From Phycisphaerae bacterium (GTDB taxonomy: Bacteria > Planctomycetota > Phycisphaerae > UBA1845): DNA of 37,745 bases. The position numbers and the translations under genes were made by a program. How positions within the stretch are numbered: the first letter of the stretch is position 1; every line of letters starts with the position of its first letter. The stretch is from the NCBI GenBank assembly GCA_020056715.1, contig JAGVHG010000175.1, forward strand, positions 1 through 37,745, read 5' to 3'. Below the pieces are notes generated by a model, which was given only the letters and a program-made list of their open reading frames with translations, was not told the DNA's origin and ran no database searches. Of this stretch, positions 16,499 to 23,575 are shown one piece after another.

Positions 16499-16834
16499 AT
16501 GGAAGGTAGCGGGGCCCAACGGGTCGAGGCTTTTCTTGCCCAGGCGATTGAACGGCTGCGCCGGGCGCTGTCGCCGCTGGCCATCTATCTGTACGGATCG
16601 TACGCCTACGGCTCGCCTCGTACAGATAGTGACATTGATCTTCTCGTCGTTGTCGAGAAAGGCCGCCTGAGCGCATTTGAGCGCGACGCAATCGCCTACC
16701 GTGCGCTGGGTGACATCCCCTTCCCTATCGACGTTCAAGTCTATACCAAGGCCGAGTTCGACGAGCGCTCCGCGCGAACCGTTTCCTTCGAGCGAACGAT
16801 CAAGCGCAAAGGGAAACTAATCCATGCTGCCTGA
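16499..16834 (+). CDS. MNT-type nucleotidyltransferase
   Basis: A 111-residue minimal nucleotidyltransferase with GSYAYGSPRTDSDIDLLVV from Gly33 on, Asp45 and Asp47 being the metal-binding pair; a third acidic residue is likely in IPFPIDVQVY. Such MNT proteins usually pair with a HEPN protein and act as antitoxins that AMPylate the toxin, but no HEPN gene (R-x4-6-H) is seen next to it. The next small gene (A1) begins within 18 bases, or overlaps if its upstream ATG is used. The ATG at 16499 is chosen because conserved sequence begins soon after it; a GTG at 16454 is possible. Confidence 0.75.
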   Translation: MEGSGAQRVEAFLAQAIERLRRALSPLAIYLYGSYAYGSPRTDSDIDLLVVVEKGRLSAFERDAIAYRALGDIPFPIDVQVYTKAEFDERSARTVSFERTIKRKGKLIHAA

Positions 16835-16851
16835 TGACTTTGGCTGCAACA

Positions 16852-17085
16852 ATGCACTTTGAAATCATTGGCGAGATAGAAGATGTTGAGACGATTGCTG
16901 TTGGAGGAGCGATAAATGATATTCAGCGCCTCCGAATGCGCTACGGACTGGGTCGGTGGCGGAAACTCAAGGGCACGGCTACGGTCCGTCTTGCAAGTGG
17001 CCGTACCGGCCAAGCCGAAGTGCACTGGTACGAGGCCCACGGAGTGGGTAGAGTGAAATTCAAAATAAAGCGGTTCTTGGATTGA
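16852..17085 (+). CDS. Small protein A1 of a duplicated two-gene module
   Basis: A 77-residue protein of unknown function. It begins EIIGEIEDVETIA, continues RLRMRYGLGRWRKLKG and ends EVHWYEAHGVG followed by FKIKRFL. A paralogue lies at 23327-23566 (A2), sharing VETIA, RLR-x2-YG-x2-RWRK-x-KG, EVHWYEAHGVG and FK-x-KR-x-L. The start at 16852 aligns with A2; an ATG at 16834 overlapping the previous stop codon is an alternative. The conserved W, H and E residues within HWYEAH look functional (binding or catalysis). B1 follows 5 bases after its stop. I do not recognise a named family; a toxin-antitoxin-like or regulatory pair is a guess. Confidence 0.75.
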   Translation: MHFEIIGEIEDVETIAVGGAINDIQRLRMRYGLGRWRKLKGTATVRLASGRTGQAEVHWYEAHGVGRVKFKIKRFLD

Positions 17086-17090
17086 AGGGC

Positions 17091-17315
17091 ATGAAGCGGC
17101 AGAAGCAATTCGCAATCTGTGTTCGGAACAAAGACGCCGAGGATCTGGAGGTGCGTAAGGTTTACGAACTTCTTCCCGACATCCGAGCTGCCGGGGAGGG
17201 GTACCTACGCGTTATCGATGAGTCCGGTGAGGATTACCTGTACCCCGCGACTTTTTTCGTGCCCATCGAGCTTCCGCGAGGCGCCGGGCGAGGTTTATCC
17301 ATTACCAAGCGTTAG
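17091..17315 (+). CDS. Small protein B1 of a duplicated two-gene module
   Basis: A 74-residue protein of unknown function. N-terminal strand KQFAICVRNKD, then KVYELLPD and the most conserved stretch RVIDESGEDYLYPATFF followed by IELP. Its paralogue B2 (23062-23325) shares ICV-x-N, KVY, PD, RV-x-DESGEDYLYP and LP. The strand-rich pattern and a conserved S-G-E-D turn suggest a small beta-barrel (SH3-like), but this is an inference. The ATG at 17091 matches the start of B2; a TTG at 17082 would overlap the A1 stop. Always directly downstream of A in this window, so the two are probably translated together and act together. Confidence 0.75.
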   Translation: MKRQKQFAICVRNKDAEDLEVRKVYELLPDIRAAGEGYLRVIDESGEDYLYPATFFVPIELPRGAGRGLSITKR

Positions 17316-17382
17316 AATGCGATTTACTCTTACCCGTGCTTGTTCGGCGATCACCGCCGGTATCCACGGCGGATAATCGACT

Positions 17383-17883
17383 ATGCGATGGATCTGGATT
17401 GACGCCTTTGTCGAGTTCGAGTCGGGTCAGCGGGCCTCCGCGATCAAGAACATCACCCTGGCCGAGGAATACCTGCACGACCATTTCCCTGGATATCCGG
17501 TCATGCCCGCGTGCCTCTTAATCGAGGGCATGGCCCAAACCGCGGGAATCCTCGTCGGAGAGGCGCGGGGCTTCGCGGAGAACGTGATTCTCGCTAAAAT
17601 CCGTAAGGCCGAGTTCGACGACTACGCCGTTCCCGGCGACCAGATACGCTTCGACGCCGTCCTGGAGACGATCGACGAACGGGCCGCCGCCACGACGGGG
17701 TCGGTGCTGAAGAACGGCAAGCCGATGGGGAGAGTGGACCTGATGTTCTCACATGTCAATCAATCCGAGAAGCCCTTGGATGTGCCGGACCACAACTTCG
17801 TCTTCACCGATCAGTTCCTGAACCTACTCGCCGGCTTCCGAACTCGCGGCGGTATGGGGAATCCTCCCGCCCATGGCAGCTAG
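17383..17883 (+). CDS. FabZ-like beta-hydroxyacyl-ACP dehydratase (2)
   Basis: A 166-residue hot-dog-fold dehydratase. His34 in HFPGYPVMPACLLIEGMAQ and Glu48 repeat the FabZ catalytic spacing. It is clearly paralogous to the dehydratase at 14693 (identical 'LAEEYL-x-DHFP' segment), and two dehydratases in one operon suggest either a heterodimer or different chain-length specificity. Its last 11 bases overlap the first ketosynthase gene, so the two are translationally coupled. It lies 67 bases after the A1/B1 block. Confidence 0.88.
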   Translation: MRWIWIDAFVEFESGQRASAIKNITLAEEYLHDHFPGYPVMPACLLIEGMAQTAGILVGEARGFAENVILAKIRKAEFDDYAVPGDQIRFDAVLETIDERAAATTGSVLKNGKPMGRVDLMFSHVNQSEKPLDVPDHNFVFTDQFLNLLAGFRTRGGMGNPPAHGS

Positions 17884-19213
17884 ACGGCGCGTGGTCATCA
17901 CTGGGTTGGGCGTCGCCACTCCCATCGGGATAGGAATGGACGCCTTTTGGGAGGGTTTGCTACAGCAGCGCTGCGGCATCCGCCGGGTGGAGTCGTTCGA
18001 CCCGTCCGGCTTGCCCTGCCAAGTCGCCGGAGAGCTTCCGCCTTTTCAACTGGGCGATTTCATCCCCAAGAGTTATCGCAAAAGTGTCAAGGTGATGTCA
18101 CGCGACATCACCCTGGCCGTCGTCTGCGCCTACCACGCCGTGGTCGACGCCGGGCTGCATACGAAGTGCATCATCGAGCGCGGTGAGGCCCCCGGGCCGC
18201 CCAACGTCGATAGCACCAGATTCGGCGCCAACATCGGGGCGGGGTTGGTTTGCGCCGACCTGAACGAACTTGCAGGCGCTCTCAGTACCGCCGCCGATGA
18301 ACAGAGTCGTTTCGACCTTCGCCGCTGGGGCGGGGAGGGCATGAGCAACCTGACGCCGCTATGGCTATTAAAGTTCCTTCCCAACATGCTGGCCTGTCAC
18401 GTGACCATCGTGCACGATGCCCAAGCGCCATCCAACACCGTGACCTGCGCGGAAGCGTCCAGTCACCTCGCCATCGGCGAGGCCTTTCGTACGATCTCTC
18501 GTGGCGACGCCGACGTCTGCATTTGCGGCGGGGCGGAGAGTAAGGTCAACCCCATGGCGATGGCCAGGCCCGCGCTCTGGGAGCGACTCAACACGCAGGA
18601 CAACGGATCGCCGCAGCGTGCCTCGCGGCCGTTCGCCGCTGATCGTCGGGGGATGGTGGCCTCTGATGGCGGCGGGTTGGTAATACTCGAAGCCCTCGAT
18701 CACGCCCGCGCACGAAAGGCACGGATTTATGCCGAGATAGCCGGTTTCGGGGCCGGCAGCAACTCCGTCAGTTGGTCGTCGCCTGACCCCAAGGGCCGCT
18801 GGCTAATCTTGGCCCTGCAAAAAGCCGTCGCCGACGCCGGGAGTACCATCGAGCATATCGACCTCGTGGCTCCTTTCAGTGCAGCGACGCCGGAGCACGA
18901 CGCCGCCGAGATGAGCGCTTGGAACGAAGTCTTCGGTTCGCGACTCGACCAGGTATCGGCGCTCACAACGCGAGGCGCTCTGGGACACAACGGCGCCGGC
19001 TCGGGTGCGATCGACTTCGCCGCGACGGTGATGGCCTTGTATCGCAACACCATTCCCCCTTCGTTGAATACTTCGAATCCTGACCCGGCTTCGCGTTTCC
19101 GTTTCGTTCAAGGCGACTCCAAGGACGCCCGTGTGCGGCAGGCAATCAGCCTGGGATACGCCCTCGCCGGGGGGCAAAGCGCTGCCCTGCTGATTAAGAA
19201 GTTTGAGGAGTGA
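17873..19213 (+). CDS. Degenerate ketosynthase (KS-beta / chain-length-factor-like)
   Basis: A 446-residue FabF-family protein beginning RRVVITGLGVATPIG. The thiolase fold is complete, but active-site residues are altered: the nucleophile position aligns with Glu194 in VTCAEASSHLAIGEA (Cys192 is two residues away), the first catalytic His aligns with Phe335 in VAPFSAATPEHD, while the second (His372 in GHNGAGSG) is kept. This resembles KS-beta/chain length factors of type II polyketide, aryl-polyene or related systems, in which Cys is replaced by Gln. It overlaps the dehydratase gene upstream and is followed 4 bases later by an intact ketosynthase, its probable heterodimer partner. Confidence 0.88.
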   Translation: MAARRRVVITGLGVATPIGIGMDAFWEGLLQQRCGIRRVESFDPSGLPCQVAGELPPFQLGDFIPKSYRKSVKVMSRDITLAVVCAYHAVVDAGLHTKCIIERGEAPGPPNVDSTRFGANIGAGLVCADLNELAGALSTAADEQSRFDLRRWGGEGMSNLTPLWLLKFLPNMLACHVTIVHDAQAPSNTVTCAEASSHLAIGEAFRTISRGDADVCICGGAESKVNPMAMARPALWERLNTQDNGSPQRASRPFAADRRGMVASDGGGLVILEALDHARARKARIYAEIAGFGAGSNSVSWSSPDPKGRWLILALQKAVADAGSTIEHIDLVAPFSAATPEHDAAEMSAWNEVFGSRLDQVSALTTRGALGHNGAGSGAIDFAATVMALYRNTIPPSLNTSNPDPASRFRFVQGDSKDARVRQAISLGYALAGGQSAALLIKKFEE

Positions 19214-19217
19214 TCGG

Positions 19218-20522
19218 GTGGAGCGTCGCGTAGTTATTACGGGCATGGGATGGGTCACGCCGCTTGGGCACGATCTCGACTCCGTCTGGCGTCGGATGTT
19301 GGCCGGCGAAAGCGGCGCCGGCCCGACCACTCTGTTCGATGCGAGCGCCTTCCCGACTTCGTTTTCAGCGCAAGTAAAAGACTTCGATTTGGCCGATTTT
19401 CTCGGTGATAGCGCCGCGGCGCACGATGGGGCAAGTCGCAATTCCCGCTTCGCATTGGCGGCGTGCGCGATGGCTTGGCGTGATGCAGCTCTATCCGCTT
19501 TTGCAGCGCTCGATCCAACCCGCGTGGGCGTTTACCTGGGTGGCGGCGAGGGTCCGCTGGACTTCCAACCATTCGCCGCCGCGGCGCTGGCCGGTTGTCG
19601 AAATGAACAGGGCGAGACGATCCCGCTCAATACCGTTCGCTGGGCCGAAACTGCCCTGCGAGTGCTAACCGCGACAAACGAGTTGGAGCAAGATCCCAAT
19701 ATGGCCGGTGGTCATATCGCCGTGCAGTTCAACGCGCAAGGCCCGAACATCAACACCCTCACCGCCTGCGCCGCCAGCACCCAGGCGATTGGCGAGGCCA
19801 CACGCCTTATCCGCTACGGCGACGCCGACGTAATGATCGCCGGCGGCACGCACAGCATGATTCACCCCTTAGGAGTGACGGGCTTCAATCGCTTAACCGC
19901 GCTCTCCACGCGCAACGATACGTGCCTAACGGCCTCCCGCCCCTTTGATCGCTCGCGCGACGGGTTCGTCTTGGGCGAGGGATCGGGAATCTTGATCCTG
20001 GAGGAAGTAGAGCACGCACGACGGCGGGGGACTCGCATCCTGGCCGAAGTCGTCGGCTTTGGTTCGACGGCGGACGCCTTCCGCATCACCGATATTCATG
20101 AGGAAGGTCGCGGGGCGATCGCGGCCATGAAGGCGGCGCTCGACAGCGCCGGCATGACTCCGGCCCAGATCGACTATGTGTCGGCTCACGGCACCGGCAC
20201 GGAGGAGAACGACAAGATTGAGACCCTGGCCATTCGCCGCGTTTTCGGAGAGCACGCCAAGAAGGTTCCCATCAGCAGCGTCAAGAGCATGATTGGCCAC
20301 TTGATCGCCGCCGCCGGCGCGGTCGAACTAATCACCTGCGTATTGGCCATCCGCGACGGCGTCGTCCCCCCCACCATTAACTACAACCTGCCCGATCCCA
20401 ATTGCGATTTGGACTACGTCCCCAACCAAGCCCGCCGCTTACCCGTCCGGGCCGCTCTCTCCAACAGCTTCGGCTTCGGAGGCCAAAACAACACCCTCGT
20501 CCTCCGCGCCGTCGCGGACTGA
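19218..20522 (+). CDS. Active ketosynthase (KS-alpha, FabF-like)
   Basis: A 434-residue beta-ketoacyl-ACP synthase. The Cys-His-His triad is intact: Cys184 in LTACAASTQAIGEA, His324 in SAHGTGTEEND and His361 in IGHLIAAAG. It condenses malonyl-ACP with an acyl chain by decarboxylation. The GTG at 19218 is preferred because GAGGAG (19205-19210) lies 7 bases upstream, 4 bases after the stop of the degenerate ketosynthase; a TTG at 19203 would overlap that gene. The pair, together with the two dehydratases and the ACP, forms a compact type II-like system; no dedicated ketoreductase is in the window. Confidence 0.92.
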   Translation: MERRVVITGMGWVTPLGHDLDSVWRRMLAGESGAGPTTLFDASAFPTSFSAQVKDFDLADFLGDSAAAHDGASRNSRFALAACAMAWRDAALSAFAALDPTRVGVYLGGGEGPLDFQPFAAAALAGCRNEQGETIPLNTVRWAETALRVLTATNELEQDPNMAGGHIAVQFNAQGPNINTLTACAASTQAIGEATRLIRYGDADVMIAGGTHSMIHPLGVTGFNRLTALSTRNDTCLTASRPFDRSRDGFVLGEGSGILILEEVEHARRRGTRILAEVVGFGSTADAFRITDIHEEGRGAIAAMKAALDSAGMTPAQIDYVSAHGTGTEENDKIETLAIRRVFGEHAKKVPISSVKSMIGHLIAAAGAVELITCVLAIRDGVVPPTINYNLPDPNCDLDYVPNQARRLPVRAALSNSFGFGGQNNTLVLRAVAD

Positions 20523-20559
20523 TCAGCTGGCCCGTCACTACGTGATCCCCGTGTTAGAC

Positions 20560-20645
20560 TGGGCGAGGCGGGACTCGAACCCGCACCCGGTATTTCACCA
20601 GAGGGGATTTTAAGTCCCCAGCGTCTGCCATTCCGCCACTCGCCC
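20560..20645 (-). tRNA. trnL: tRNA-Leu(UAA)
   Basis: An 86-nt class II tRNA on the minus strand. Acceptor arms GGGCGAG (from 20645) and CTCGCCC pair exactly, with A73 at 20560. The anticodon arm GGGGA-CTTAAAA-TCCCC gives UAA. A long variable arm (CTGGTGAAATACCGG) and TTCGAGTC in the T arm are standard. No CCA is encoded. It lies 38 bases after KS-alpha, in convergent orientation. Confidence 0.95.
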
Positions 20646-20741
20646 AAAGCTTTGTCAGGCAACAACTTAACGACAATCCGCCGAATGCGAAATCTGCAAA
20701 GTGGCGCTGATTTGGTAGCGCTGTACCCCCGCCACAAGCTA

Positions 20742-21130
20742 TCATGCGACCCCCTGCGCACGGGCGATCAGGTCCATCGCTCGTTCGAGCACCGGCTTAA
20801 TTTCGCCGGTGTAATGCTTCTCGACTACGCCCACGCTGGACCATCCGCCCAAGTCCTTAACCGTCATCCGGTCCACGCCCGCCCGTTGGGCAAGGGTGGA
20901 GAACGACCCGCCGCAGGTCGTGGATCGACGCCGGTACGCCAGAAGCCTTTGCCGCCGTCGCAAACCGATGGGTAATCCAATCCGGCTTGTACGGCAGACC
21001 GTCCGGCCACGCGAACACGTGCGGATGCTTCGGCACAGCCCGCCCATCGTAGGTTTGCCAACTCCGTTCGACGCATCCCTAGGTAATACCCGACGATCAG
21101 CAGCACGCGAAACGTAGGGTCGTTGATCGA
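20742..21130 (-). pseudogene. Degraded tyrosine recombinase (integrase)
   Basis: Remnant of a phage-type integrase split over three frames. The first part (21130 to about 21045) reads DPTFRVLLIVGYYLGMRRTE and gives the box I Arg. An internal deletion of perhaps 60 codons follows, then a second frame reads HPHVFAWPDGLPYKPDWITH and ends IHDLRR. A single extra G near 20906-20912 shifts to the last frame, SFSTLAQRAGVDRMTVKDLG and the catalytic Tyr in VVEKHYTGEI. The stop is at 20742-20744. It lies between tRNA-Leu and the coiled-coil gene and touches the latter's stop codon. The element it belonged to is not visible. Confidence 0.85.
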
Positions 21131-21132
21131 CC

Positions 21133-22992
21133 TTAGCGGGATTCGAGGCGTTTGAGGCGGGCGGCGAGTTTTTCGGTGTACTTTTCGGTCTCGCGGTTCT
21201 TGAGGGCGTTGCGGTAGCCTTCAACGGCGTCGGCGACGTAATCGGTCTGGCCGAAGAGGGCTAGCAAGTAGGTCGTCCCGGCAGCTTGGGCAACGAAGGT
21301 CCAATGCTTGTCCGTCTTGCCGTGTGCCTTCTGCAAGACTTCTATTGCCTTGGTCACTTCGTCGATACCGGCTTGACGAGCCTCCGCGGCCTTTGTGCGT
21401 TCGCTTTCCGGATCCGCTTCCTTCAGTCCGAGCGTCTTGGTCACGAGCGCCAGAACGTCCGCGTTTTGCGAAGCCGCAACGAACCGGTCGTAATGAATCC
21501 ATGCTTTGGCAAGCCGCGCGTCGGCGGCCTGGGCCGCGATGTGACCGGCCATCCAACCATCATTCTCGCGGGCATTGTAGGCGGAGCGTTCTTTGGCCTC
21601 GGGCTTGAGATTCTGCGTACGCTTCTCAGCGTCGCCGGTCCACGTATCGACGCCGCTTGCGGCTTGCTGCGACGCGCTTACCGATTGGTCCAACAGTTTG
21701 AGGGCCGCATCCTCCACGGCTTCCGCTTCGGATTCCAAGCGGTTTAACTCGTCGTAGGCTTCAGCGGCGAGCGGCGCGGTCTCGGCGATGCGTTGGGCGG
21801 CGTCGGTCTGTGCGGCCTCGTTCGCGGACTTGATCCCCTCGATCCGCGAAAGGTCCGAGCGGAAGTCGGCCACCCCTTTCTGCTCACCTTCCACCTTGGC
21901 CGCAAGCACGACCCGCTCGTTGCGATAGTGCGCCAACCCGTGCTCGATGGTCAGGTTCGCGGCCGAGCCGTTCTCGAGGTAGCGCCCCTTCAGGAAATCG
22001 CCGCTGGCGTCGATGTCGGCTTTGGGTAGGCGGCCCGCTTCGAGCGACTGCACCTCACGAAGGGCCTCGCGATAGGACGAATCCTGCTCGGTCAACCGTC
22101 TGCCGAAGGTCTCAGCGCCTTTGGGGTCGGAGAAATCCACGCCGTCGCGCTCCAGTTTCTCCATGGCCGCACGGGCTTGGTCGGCACGCGACTGTGCGGC
22201 GTGGAGGCGCTTTTCGAGATCGCCGATGGTGGAATCGAGCGCCGCGAGGGCCTTGCGGTCGTCGTTCAATTCGCCCTCAGCCTGGGCGGCCTTTTCGTTG
22301 ACTCGGCGGATTTGATCATCAATGCCGCTGTCCGCGACGAGCGTCTTAGACGAGGCCCATTCGACGCCGCGATTGGCCAGCCGGACCAGGCGACGCCGGT
22401 ATCCTTCAGCCTCGGCTCGTTTCAGGCCGGCGCGGACACGCTCCGCCAAACCGCGATGGTACTGAATGACTCCCTTCAACCGACCGGCCTCGAAATGGGA
22501 ATTCGCCGAAGCGCTGCCCGACGTGACCGCTAGGGCTTCATCAATCTCACTGAGCGCCTCTTTCAGCAGCTTGCCGTTTTCGGCGACCAGGGCGGCACGG
22601 CCCTTGATTCCGTCGCGAATCTGACCGGCGACATTGCCGTAGCTGGGCTTAACGGATCGCGGCGGGTCCTGCTCCCAATCGTTAGGCTGGAAGGCCGTCC
22701 AAAGCTCGGTGTGTCGTTCCTGATATTCATCGCCGGCATCCTCTACCAAAGCTTGTGAATCAGCGATATCGACGTCCACATCGGCGTCTCGAAGCTGGTT
22801 GAGAACGATGGCGCGGTAGGCGAGATCCGCGCTGTACTGATGCAGTAACCGCCGCGCCCGTTCCAGATGCAACGAGACCTCGGCGTCGACCTTCCGCTGC
22901 CCCGCCTGAAGGGACGGCAAGAAGAGCCACGCGATCCCAGAGACGCCAATCGTCGCGGCGAACGCAATCGCCGCCATTTTGTCCGCTTTCAC
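21133..22992 (-). CDS. Membrane-anchored coiled-coil protein, unknown function
   Basis: A 619-residue hypothetical protein. One N-terminal TM helix (residues about 7-26, AAIAFAATIGVSGIAWLFL) is followed by almost entirely helical, charged sequence with long coiled-coil stretches (about residues 175-300 and 340-440) and a TPR-like end (YLLALFGQTDYVADAVEGYRNAL). Topology suggests a periplasmic or cytoplasmic rod tethered to the membrane. The GTG at 22992 has AGGAG 8 bases upstream. It is the last gene of a minus-strand run from ispG, but separated from B2 by a 69-base gap. Its stop codon abuts an integrase remnant. Confidence 0.75.
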   Translation of the reverse strand: MKADKMAAIAFAATIGVSGIAWLFLPSLQAGQRKVDAEVSLHLERARRLLHQYSADLAYRAIVLNQLRDADVDVDIADSQALVEDAGDEYQERHTELWTAFQPNDWEQDPPRSVKPSYGNVAGQIRDGIKGRAALVAENGKLLKEALSEIDEALAVTSGSASANSHFEAGRLKGVIQYHRGLAERVRAGLKRAEAEGYRRRLVRLANRGVEWASSKTLVADSGIDDQIRRVNEKAAQAEGELNDDRKALAALDSTIGDLEKRLHAAQSRADQARAAMEKLERDGVDFSDPKGAETFGRRLTEQDSSYREALREVQSLEAGRLPKADIDASGDFLKGRYLENGSAANLTIEHGLAHYRNERVVLAAKVEGEQKGVADFRSDLSRIEGIKSANEAAQTDAAQRIAETAPLAAEAYDELNRLESEAEAVEDAALKLLDQSVSASQQAASGVDTWTGDAEKRTQNLKPEAKERSAYNARENDGWMAGHIAAQAADARLAKAWIHYDRFVAASQNADVLALVTKTLGLKEADPESERTKAAEARQAGIDEVTKAIEVLQKAHGKTDKHWTFVAQAAGTTYLLALFGQTDYVADAVEGYRNALKNRETEKYTEKLAARLKRLESR

Positions 22993-23061
22993 CGTCTACT
23001 CCTATTGGGGACGCAGCACGGTCGCCGAGGGCTCCAATGCGTCCCCCCGGTCAACCTCACG

Positions 23062-23325
23062 CTATGAACGCATTCTAACACTGGGTCTCGCCTTGGAAAA
23101 TGGGGTCATCTGTCGCCGAAGTTTCCGCCGAACCGGCGCTGGGAGGGCAATGTGCTCAAAGTAATGGGACGGGTAAAGATAGTCCTCACCTGATTCATCG
23201 ACAACGCGGACCATTTTTTCCGCATCGGCGTCGGCATCTGGGAAAGCGAGGTAGACTTTTCCGCGCTCAAGAGAAGCCGGGTACTCATGGTTGTCTACGC
23301 AAATGACCCAAAATGATTTTCGCAT
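23062..23325 (-). CDS. Small protein B2 of a duplicated two-gene module
   Basis: An 87-residue paralogue of B1 (17091-17315). Shared features are the N-terminal F-x-V/A-ICV-x-N strand, KVY, PD and RVVDESGEDYLYPSHYF followed by I-x-LP. It has a longer basic tail (RRKLRRQMTPFSKARPSVRM) absent from B1. The ATG at 23325 lies one base after the A2 stop (TAG-G-ATG), so translation is coupled; an upstream in-frame start at 23373 would overlap A2 and is rejected. Function unknown. Confidence 0.78.
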   Translation of the reverse strand: MRKSFWVICVDNHEYPASLERGKVYLAFPDADADAEKMVRVVDESGEDYLYPSHYFEHIALPAPVRRKLRRQMTPFSKARPSVRMRS

Positions 23326-23326
23326 C

Positions 23327-23566
23327 CTATTCACTCCGCAAGTATCGCTTGACCTTGAACTCCCGCGCCCCAACGCCGTGCGCTTCGTACCAATGAACTT
23401 CGACCCGACGCAAACGCCCGCTTCTGGAGCGTATCACAGCGACGCCCTTTCTTTTTCTCCATCGGCTCCCGCCATACATTCTACGCAGACGGAGGAGCTC
23501 TCGGATTGACGTGCCCGTGGCAATCGTCTCAACGTTCGTGATTTCGGTGACGATTTCTAGCGGCAC
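23327..23566 (-). CDS. Small protein A2 of a duplicated two-gene module
   Basis: A 79-residue paralogue of A1 (16852-17085): EIVTEITNVETIATG, then LRRMYGGSRWRKRKG, then EVHWYEAHGVG and FKVKRYL. It starts with GTG at 23566, preceded by AAGGTGAG that overlaps the ispG stop codon (TAA at 23576-23578), 9 bases between genes. The module therefore appears to be the tail of an ispG operon here, whereas copy 1 follows nucleotidyltransferase genes. Function unknown; conserved basic and aromatic residues could bind nucleic acid. Confidence 0.78.
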   Translation of the reverse strand: MPLEIVTEITNVETIATGTSIRELLRLRRMYGGSRWRKRKGVAVIRSRSGRLRRVEVHWYEAHGVGAREFKVKRYLRSE

Positions 23567-23575
23567 GGGCTCACC

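Noticed and set aside
16454-16834. MNT-HEPN toxin-antitoxin pair
   Set aside because: No neighbouring product has a HEPN R-x4-6-H motif; only the nucleotidyltransferase is present.
20554-20761. Minus-strand open frames over the tRNA-Leu region
   Set aside because: They read through the tRNA gene; GGMADAGDLKSPLV-type peptides are well-known false translations of tRNA-Leu.
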